Assembly (NCBI RefSeq): GCF_032854445.1
Contig: NC_088301.1
Location: 21,939,808-22,003,807, forward strand
Length of the DNA: 64,000 bases
Source: Liolophura sinensis
Lineage: Eukaryota > Mollusca > Polyplacophora > Chitonida > Chitonidae
Reading direction: 5' to 3'
A model generated the notes under the pieces. The model saw only the letters and a list, made by a program, of their open reading frames with translations. It did no database searches and was not told where the DNA came from. The translations under genes were made by a program, and so were the position numbers. Positions 53,851 to 64,000 of this stretch are shown here, in pieces. Positions within the stretch are counted from its first letter, which is position 1; the number at the start of each line of letters is the position of its first letter.

Positions 53851-53869
53851 GTGTATAGCGTGGTTGTCT

Positions 53870-54290
53870 TTAAGACTTCCGGTGCGCTGTGGACAGCTCG
53901 TGTACGCGTCAGCTACCTGGGTACATTACATGGCAACCAGCATGGCAAGATAGGTCAAGTACTGGTTGACACGGTGGCAGAGTAGTGTAAGTTGATAGAA
54001 CGCCATGCTTACGTATTTATTTTTGTCAGAATACTGTATGCTTGGTGTCGCCGGCATAACGCTCAGCGGAAGCAGCTCTATTGAACAGGCCTGCTACATG
54101 AGACAGCTTAGAGATATAGCCGGAATAATATTAATAGTGACGTTAGAACTCGAGAAAAAAAACACATGAAGAAATGTTACGTGTGCGCTTGGAAAGTATG
54201 ATAATACCGTGAATCGCAAACCTTTGTAATCTGGATCGGTTGTCAAGTCTGCTATTTTTAATCGGACAGCTAAAGCTCACGCAGAGATAT
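53870..54290 (+). repeat. Dispersed repeat E, copy 1
   Basis: Pairs with 57270-57625 in the same orientation: 'cttccgg..cgctgtggaca', 'acatggcaa', 'aggtcaag.actgg', 'cctgctacat', 'gatata.ccggaataatat', 'agtgacgttagaac.cgag', 'aataccgtgaa.cgc'. Confidence 0.8.
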
Positions 54291-54699
54291 AGACATTTCA
54301 AGCAAAATGAGATTTAAAGAGAACCAGTTCTCGTTTTGTTATAAAACATGAAAGTTGTCAGTCGTCCAGGTGATTAATAGTGTAAGCAGAGCAACTAGAA
54401 ATCTGGTCCTTTTGAAAAATTTATTTCTCGAACCAGCGTTCGATTTGATGAAAAAGCCAACTCATTCTTGTTCTCACAGAGATGGGTGTCTCTTAGAAAT
54501 CACCTCTGTTCTTTGATGCACTTTGATGGAGAAGGAATTTATATCTTCTCCTATATGGCAGAGAACAATACATTCTTGACCTGTACATTTTTCACTCTAA
54601 AGGATAAGTAATTTTGACGTACTTCTGCTTAGATCTGAATGACAAGAATCAGTATCAGACAAACTTAACCATTGCCACTTCTATGAAATTCACAAAAGT

Positions 54700-56880
54700 T
54701 GCCAAACATGGTATTTGCCCGGGCTTATTGTCAGATGTCTAAAGCTGACTATTGGGTTTTTGTTAAAAATTTCTATAACAAAGGTGTAATACCTGTGAAA
54801 GGTATTTACTGAAAGAAGTCATTCTAGAAATCATTACTAGCACTTTTGTTTACACCAGCAACATTAGATAAACATTCCTTACAGCGTAGCAAACAGTGAA
54901 GAGGTGGTGGCTTAACAATACCTAACGTAGTGGAATTCCAATCAATCGCTAAACCACGTATATCAATATTTTCCAGATCGATACTTAACATGAGTCTAGA
55001 GTTTAGGATCAGATTATTGCTGAAATTTTCACTACAAATGCATATACCCGATGCCGGGTATTCAGCGAAAAGAAGTCATTCTCATCTCTGGTTTACATCA
55101 GCAATAACATATTGATTTACACTCTAGACATTTAAGGAACGATTGCTAAAGGCGTAACATCAAACACCACCAAGAATAAGGCCCAGCCGAATTACCTGTC
55201 ATGGGGTCACTCGCCCTTCAATCAGAAAATAGCTGATGACAACTTTCGGAGTTAAAGCGGCATCAGCTAGTCGGGCTTATTTTGGATATTTGTAACGAGA
55301 AACCGGTCTTTGGTGTGTACGAGTTTATTGCCCTGCTTTCACATTCTAAACCATACTGTAGTCTGAATTATGAAAGAACGATATGCATGCAAATACAATT
55401 ACATCCTAATATGGGTGGGATTTGGGATAAAAAAAAACCCTGATGTACTTCACTTCCGGATGAAACAAAAAATATGGCATAAACGTCAAAAGGTTTTTTA
55501 ATGACGTCTTATGTGTGAGATGAAGAAATACATGTCAGACACGGACTGTATGCTTATCTGCTGGTAATCTGCTTTTCTCTGCTTCACATGCCTGCGGTTT
55601 GTCCTCAACCAGAGATAACGAATGCCAATAGCATTACTGCAGCTGATAATCTAATTTTTTCTTGGAAGATCGAATTGCATCTAATTATTATTTTATGTTT
55701 AACCTAACCAACGCGGTAGAATGCAAGGAAACATTTATCTATTTATTTCATTCGAGTTTTACGCCGTACTTAAGAATATTTCATTTATTTAAGCAAATAA
55801 TGGAAGAATGGATTTTATATTTATTTATTTGAATCGAGTTTTACGCCGTACTCAGTGCAACCAGCATTATGGTGGGAGGAACCGGGGGGAAACTCACGAC
55901 TATCCGTAGATTGCTGGCAAGGACCTGAGGGGAGCCCGCAAGACCTGGGCTTGAACTCACAGCAGCCGTATTGGGGAGAGGAACGCTCGGTCACGGACGC
56001 TCCGCACTTTTATATAACCGCTGGCTATGACAAGGCACATGTCTCTTAGGAATAGTAACCAGGCACAGGTACACTTTTATGAATTTTGTGCTCAACTGCT
56101 GTCATAACCTCACAGATGACATTAAACACTTTGTTTTCAGTTCCTTTTGTACCGAGAAATTTACAGTCAATAATTACGTACCTAGCTCTTGAAATTATCC
56201 TGTATTGTTGGCTTCTTTCTGATCGTACTTGTACTATCTTTTTACGTTGCCCAGCTGTGCAAGATGCTACGTTATCACTCACTGCGTTTCCTAAGCTTCA
56301 TCTACAGCTCCAGGCCTTCCCCGACAACACACGTTCCTATACATCCGTTAACCGCTCTTCGACATCTCTCTATCGCACAAAAAGTGGCATTGATGCTGCC
56401 TACTACGAGCTCTGCATATCAACCCATTAGCAGGTCAGGAAAAGTACTTAAACCAGAAAATAATTTAACTAGATTGCGTTTCCTTAGCCTTACCCGGTAG
56501 GACATCCTCTGAGTTTATTTTTGTTTTATGATGTGTTTTCTTCACTTTGTTATGGAGCTTATGAAAGGCCTAGGAATCATTTAATGTTTACCAAAGTTCT
56601 GCAAAACTTTGCGTTTAATGAAGGACAGATGGACCCTGAAAGATTATTGTTTTATTAACACTTCATAAATTCATGATGTAAATGTAAAATCAGAGTGGTA
56701 TATTTGCTTGAAGGACTTTATATGCCCTGCGTTCTATTTCATGACATCAAGGTTTATTTATATATTATCTGTATGAAATGCCGATACAAAGTGAGCTGGT
56801 TAGACTGCGGTTCATTCGCCCCTTCCAGAATAACTTAGATTACATCTCGACGCTGTCACTCTTGTTGAGATATACTGCCA
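54700..56880 (+). repeat. Dispersed repeat F, copy 3
   Basis: Diverged direct copy of 49000-51620, about 5.6 kb away. Its counterpart of the decayed coding segment (55440-55500) keeps P-E-V-K on the minus strand but little more. Confidence 0.75.
55735..56005 (-). mobile_element. SINE family B, reversed, with duplicated tail
   Basis: One tail piece ('gagttttacgccgtacttaa') lies at 55755, and a longer copy from about 55815 ('gagttttacgccgtactcag', 'accagcattatggtgggagg') reaches box B and the head. They are two insertions or an internal duplication. Confidence 0.8.
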
Positions 56881-57269
56881 GAAAGTTCAGGATACCGTAT
56901 CAAGTTCTCCGCCCTGTATAGCATATTTTGTCTTCAGTAACGGCGTGAAACAACTGTCAAATGAAAAATAATTAATTAAATCGATGAAATATTCAAACAA
57001 TATCGCATATACCACATTAAAATGACTTAGTTTTAAAACAAAACAAGAAAAAAGTTTTAAAAGAAAAATTACTCATGATCACAAAGACAACTTTTCAAGT
57101 TTAAAATAAAATTTATTACGTTCATTTCAGGTGCGCGTTGCTTTACATACGTATACACCCAGACGGTAGGCGATTTTTTCATGTTAGTCATTTGATAGTC
57201 AATTTTCACACAAGGACATTCTAATCGATTAGGTATAAATCTTTCATTGGTGTATGTGTATGTGTTTGA

Positions 57270-57625
57270 GGCTTCCGGTCTGCTGTGGACAGACAGTGCA
57301 TGCACCAGCCAACCCAGCTGGGCAATCTGTGTACACGACATGGCAAGAAGCATGAGGGAACAGGTCAAGCACTAGTCGACGCTGTGTCAGAATACTGTAA
57401 GTCGGTAGAGCGTCATGCATAATGTCGTCGGCATGATATGTCAAATGAGGCAACACTAGGGGCCTAAATATAGGGACAGCGGAACGAGCCTGCTACATAG
57501 GACACCGTCCAGATATAACCGGAATAATATTAATAATTAATTAATAATAGTGACGTTAGAACCCGAGAAAAGAAACACATTAAAAATATTCTGATAATAC
57601 CGTGAACCGCGAACCTTAAAAGAGA
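57270..57625 (+). repeat. Dispersed repeat E, copy 2
   Basis: See 53870-54290. A continuation ('gatcggttgtcaa.tct' of copy 1) appears at about 58358-58400, so this copy was opened by ~730 bp that includes the long TA tract. Confidence 0.75.
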
Positions 57626-57715
57626 AGTAAACATTAGAATGATGCCAAAATCAGATGAAAGAGCGTCAAAACTTATTTATAAATATTTATACTTATTATA
57701 AATGGTCTATAAATG

Positions 57716-60031
<2,316 letters not shown>

Positions 60032-60263
60032 GCTTCCGTGGCCTGGTGTTTAGTGTACCAGTGCAGCACGATGACTCAGGAGCCTTTCACCAACACGATC
60101 TCTCTGAGTTCAAATTCAGATTACACTGGTAATTGGAGGGCAGGTATTCCAGCAACCAGCGGGTGGTCGTGGGTTTCTCCTGAACATTGTCCATTCCCCC
60201 ACCCCTGGCATAATGCTGGCCGCCGTCGTATAAGTGAAATATTATTGAGTAATCAAATAAATA
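60032..60263 (+). mobile_element. SINE family B, near full length
   Basis: Head 'gcttccgtggcctggtgttt', box B-like 'tctgagttcaaattc', core 'ggcataatgctggccgccgt', and a tail lacking the 'acggcgtaaaacacc' block. Confidence 0.9.
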
Positions 60264-60334
60264 ACAGTTTTTTGTTTGTGCAGGCCATAGGAACTTGAAC
60301 TTGTTGCCCAACTGACGGGCCTAGAAATAAAGCA

Positions 60335-60852
60335 TTTACAGTAGAGGAGGACGGTGCTGATGGTGTATCCTTTGTCCATTATATTGGTGAAGATTTTGTC
60401 TGTCATTGTAGATGGTGCAGGTGATGTCAGATAAAGGTGATGGTGTACTTTTGTCTGCTATTGATCATGGGGTAGGTTTTTGTCTATTATTGGTGATTGT
60501 GTAGTTTTTTTCTGTTATCGGTGACGGTGCAGGTTTTGTGTGTGATACTTTTGTCTATTATTGGTAATGGTTTAGGTTTTTGTCTATAACTTGTGATTGT
60601 GTAGTTTTGTCTGTTATTGGTGATGGCGTAGGTTTTGTCTATTATTAGTAATGGTGTAGGTTTTGTCTATTATTAGAGATGGTGTACTTTTATCTGTTGT
60701 TGGTTAGTGTGTACTTTTGTCTGTTATTGTTGATGGTGTAGATTTTGTCTTTTATTGGTGATGGTGTAAGTTTCTTATGTTATAGGGGATGATGTACTTT
60801 TTGTCTGCTATCAGTGACGGTGTAGGTTTTGTCTGTTATTGGTGATGGTGTA
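60335..60852. repeat. ~28-bp minisatellite, ~18 copies
   Basis: The unit approximates 'gtgatggtgtaggttttgtc' plus 'tgttattg', with 27-30-bp variants. It continues for about one copy after the inserted SINE (61006-61040). Confidence 0.9.
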
Positions 60853-61005
60853 TTTATTTATTGATTTATATAACTTGTGTTTTACGCCGTACGCAAGGAT
60901 ATTTCACTTATGAAACGGCAGCCAACATTATGGTGGGAGGAAACCTGTCAGAGTCTGAGGGAAATCCACTACCATCGGCAGATTGCCGGCAGGCCTTACC
61001 ACGAT
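60853..61005 (-). mobile_element. SINE family B, 3' part, inserted in the 28-bp array
   Basis: 'tgtgttttacgccgtacgca', 'cagccaacattatggtggga' and 'gcagattgccggcaggcctt'. The flanks 'gatggtgta' (60844-60852, 61006-61014) are both minisatellite sequence, so the duplication is likely but not independent proof. Confidence 0.85.
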
Positions 61006-61040
61006 GATGGTGTAGTTTTCTCTGTTATTAATGATGATGT

Positions 61041-61559
61041 TGGTTTCTTCGACGCTTCGACGTGTAATGTGTCTGTGAGATATCCTACATCTGCACCTAC
61101 AATGTATGAGACAAACCCAAAACCGGCACACATCATGCAATATGCATGCCCTGCCTGTCTTCTTCTACGCCAGAACTTCGACGTGTGTTTAAAGGGGAAG
61201 AACTGTGTGATAAAGACACCTGGATCGTCAAAGTTATCTCCCATGCAGATAATTCCGAGAGGAACGAACCATAAAATGGTGTATCGTAACATTCATTCAA
61301 CGTTTTCATGTCGTTAAATGTGTATTAAAACAAAAACAAAGGTGTTAACAAGAGCCTTCATTAGGTGTTCGGAGTCCTATTGGAGAAATGGACAACAAGC
61401 TTGACGAGGGATGTTATTTTCTTATTTTATTTTATTTCACCGAGTCAATGTCTGACCTACATTTTTCCCTTTGTGTATGTTATAGCCTGCACGGTAATTC
61501 AGTCGAGCGTTCTCGAGGCTTCGGTGTTTATGAGTTTCGTGTCATTGTAAATAAGTTAT
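61041..61559. other. Unassigned DNA
   Basis: A 146-codon plus frame (60877-61317) overlaps the SINE and the array and is not considered a gene. Its right part (Y-A-C-P-A-C-L-L-L-R-Q) could hide an exon, but no splice sites support it. Confidence 0.35.
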
Positions 61560-62030
61560 AGATTCTGGAGATATGTATTGATGTTGTAAACATGTTTACG
61601 GCTAAACCATCCAGAATTTTCTTCACGTTAGTCCATAAATATGAGCGACGGAGTTGTGAAGCTCTCAAGCCTTTGCTCAAGTCCACTTGAGAGCAGTCAT
61701 ATTTACTGTCATTCATTGCGAAGGATTTTGAGATATCGGTGCCTCGGCATTCACGACATTCAACATCCATCATGTATAGCTTGCGTTTCGTCACTTCTTA
61801 TTTTTTTTTATTATTTATTTTTTTTTTTGTTGAAGACTTTATTTTGGAGCTTGTATCGCTAAGTTCTCCGTGCGATTACGTACATTTTCATTTTAATTTA
61901 CAAAGTAACTTTGTGTATATTTCCGAGGAGTGAAACATACATCACGGACGCTACTGTCAACCCGTCCGCTCTGAGAAGTTACACTTTCGCAGGCAGTTGT
62001 GGACCAGCCATGGTCAGCGGGCCGTGCCCT
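61560..62030 (-). repeat. Dispersed repeat H, copy 2 (inverted)
   Basis: Reverse complement of 18418-18900; see there. Confidence 0.75.
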
Positions 62031-62429
62031 TGTCACTTGTCGGAGTATCATCTTTCCATTGGAGAATTCCTCTCAACTATGGATCCTATGGATTTGCGTG
62101 GACTGACTCGCCTTTGGAAGCCGGAATATTAGTATTTAGACATTGTCATTAGTAAAAGACTATATATTTTGTAATTAGTTGTATTGTTTTGTATATTGTC
62201 GTTAGTTGTAATAGTTGTCTTTTTAGTTCAGATATGTGTATTGAACTTATTCATGCGTCTCCCTGTTTCTTTGTATGATCTTGTGTAAGGCCAATCTTTG
62301 ATGTGAGAGTTAAACAAGCCTATTGTTTCTCATCTTTACTCTCCGATAGTGGTACCTTTACAGAGAGAACCTCTATTATTCCCCCTTGGCTTCTTCCACA
62401 ACCTAAATCAATATTCGATCACCAGAAAT

Positions 62430-62500
62430 TTAACGTTTCCTCCTACCGTCGTGTGAAATATTCTTGAGTACGGCCTAGAACTAAAGTCAAACAAATAGTT
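62430..62500 (+). mobile_element. SINE family B tail fragment
   Basis: 'gtttcctcctaccgtcgtgt', 'gaaatattcttgagtacggc' and 'agtcaaacaaatagttaaat'. Confidence 0.7.
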
Positions 62501-62529
62501 AAATATGTAACCAAATATATAAAGTCAGA

Positions 62530-62616
62530 TTTATTTATTTATTTCCTTGTTTTATGCCGTATGTATGAATATTTCTTTTGTAAGACGGCGGCCAGAATTA
62601 TGGTTGGAGAAAACCT
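62530..62616 (-). mobile_element. SINE family B fragment fused to a family A fragment
   Basis: 'tttatttatttatttccttg', 'acggcggccagaattatggt' and 'gagaaaacctggc' are abruptly followed by plus-strand family A core at 62617. Confidence 0.8.
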
Positions 62617-62800
62617 GGCGGGGCGGCTTATCTGCCTTTGGTAAGGCGTCTCAGTGAAACAGCACTAGATCAAAGAGAGGTGGAAATCCGTCCTTGCAAC
62701 AAGGAGGAACATTACATACTCTCTGAGGATTTCTTCGTCGTCATATGACAGAAAAATTGTTAAGTACCACGTCAAGTACTCACTCACTCACTCACTCAAT
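62617..62800 (+). mobile_element. SINE family A, 3' half
   Basis: 'ggcggcttatctgcctttgg', 'taaggcgtctcagtgaaaca' and 'cgtcgtcatatgacagaaaa', ending in (cact)n. It lacks the head and joins the reversed family B piece at 62616/62617. Confidence 0.85.
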
Positions 62801-63864
62801 CCTCATCTCAAATCTGTCGACCGAGGCCAAAAGCTTATTTCACACATTTTGGACCATAGCCTAAAACCTAAAACCTTTTTTTAACAAAACAGAATTATTG
62901 AAAGATAGATGGGCTGAACTACGCATTACCACCGTATAGAATCAGCAATAAACATTTTATCAATTTGACTATATATTTAAGAGATTTAATGTAGGCAATA
63001 GTTTTACTCTAAAGCCCGAAATCGCTACGTGAAACGGCCCCTGGACTATTCTCCTGGCCTTACTGTGTGTTTTTTTCTAGGCATGCTTAAAGGGCAGAGA
63101 TATTCAGTGACAGACTCTCCTGCGTAGTTACAGTATTGCAAATAACAGAACCCTTTCATTCGTGAAATGTCATAGCCTTATAGGAAACTATTTAAAAGTG
63201 GTAAGTCTGTTATATTCCGCTGTATATCTGGTCATAGTAGTATCAACGGAAAAATATTCGTAGACTTACTGAAGCTGTCCTCAAAAAACCTCAGTTAATG
63301 ACTGAAATTTCGTATTTTGAATTATGTACATTATTCGCCTTTGACAGGGTAAACTGGGCTTAAAATCCATGATAAACTCCGCGGATTCACTTTGTGAATG
63401 GTTATGCTCATTGCAATCATGGTATTTACGATACTTAGTGCTTTTAATGAGGTGCCGTATATTGGGCATTTCTCGTTTAAAACAATTCTATTCCGTATAT
63501 TAAGTTCAATACAGCATCATCCTCGTTAATTGCGTACCGGTAGTCTCTGTCCTCAAATTCATGAAAGGGTCTACACAATAAAGACAATATATTTTAATGG
63601 CTCGACACCATTGCCAGTGATTCAGTAAGTCAAAATATAAAAGACTGTATCATAAGATTTAGTGTGTTTATAATACTCTCATAAATTTAACAATATTCAA
63701 TATGGTTTTCGAATTTTAACTTTGTTTGCTTTTTGTAGCTGGTTTTAAGTTTGTGCGTCTTTCTTCATAAAATTGAATGAACTGATTAACAAGCCGAAAA
63801 CCATTTTCTCTCTCCTCGTCTAAATATGCTCTCGCCGCGGTATGGCTGCAGTACTGCCAACGTG
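62801..63864. other. Unassigned DNA
   Basis: Nothing recognised, except a degenerate family K tail ('ctcgccgcggtatggctgca') at about 63830-63865. Confidence 0.4.
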
Positions 63865-63865
63865 G

Positions 63866-64000
63866 CTGCAATACAGCCAATGGTCACCCTCTTAATGTAT
63901 GGATTCTGAACAATACAGCCAATGGTCACCCTCTTTATGTACGGATTCTGAACAATACAGCCAATGGTCACCCTGTTTATGTAAGGATTCTGAACAATAC
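63866..64000. repeat. 42-bp minisatellite, at least 3 copies, cut by the window end
   Basis: The unit is 'gaacaatacagccaatggtc', 'accctctttatgtacggatt', 'ct'. The seed ('gcaatacagcc') lies next to the degenerate family K tail, suggesting that the array grew from it. Confidence 0.85.

Noticed and set aside
60877-61317. 146-codon plus-strand ORF
   Set aside because: Its first third is reversed family B SINE and minisatellite; the remainder lacks support.

Overview
This window looks like nuclear DNA from a marine invertebrate, most likely a mollusc (another lophotrochozoan is not excluded). It is AT-rich and has no bacterial-style gene packing. It is full of tRNA-derived SINEs with the tails common in mollusc genomes (one ends in a 'gtaaaacaccaatcaaataaa'-type tail, the other in a 'ttaaaccccaagcactcac'-type tail). 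It also holds many minisatellites and one long-terminal-repeat retrotransposon. I recognise no complete host gene; the host-gene candidates are isolated, weak exon-like segments.

Layout. 0-11 kb: a ~175-bp satellite, two foldback elements, SINE fragments, short tandem repeats (29-30 bp) and old dispersed repeats. 11.3-14.1 kb: a 2.8-kb array of about 52 copies of a 54-bp unit, open on both strands, followed by a full SINE with a perfect 11-bp target-site duplication. 15-19.5 kb: 48-, 60- and 63-bp arrays; the 63-bp array is split by a SINE and by a second dispersed repeat. 19.5-30 kb: mostly unannotated DNA with dispersed repeats, a 37-bp array and a 22-bp array open in several frames.

30163-36327 is a Ty3/gypsy-class LTR retrotransposon with near-identical LTRs, TG..CA ends, a 4-bp target duplication, a tRNA-Pro-like primer site and a polypurine tract. 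Its 1159-codon frame is ordered Gag-CCHC, protease, integrase, then the RT thumb and RNase H. Integrase upstream of RNase H is the copia-like order known from the Gmr1-like branch of Ty3/gypsy. The RT fingers and palm are missing by an in-frame deletion, the first integrase catalytic Asp is Glu, and Gag is broken by two frame changes in a GA-rich tract. It should be unable to move without help, although its LTRs say it inserted recently.

36-64 kb: more SINEs of both families (several with perfect target duplications, one nested inside another), a 55-bp array interrupted by two SINEs, a possible first coding exon of a host gene on the minus strand near 40.4 kb, a cluster of three perfect CRE octamers near 45.1 kb, a ~170-bp MITE-like hairpin, long TA tracts, a 47-bp-arm hairpin near 51.7 kb, and two diverged direct copies (about 49-51.6 and 54.7-56.9 kb) of a larger repeat that carries decayed coding sequence, with an inverted third copy near 20.2 kb. 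The recurring theme is tandem arrays used as landing sites for SINEs and other elements.
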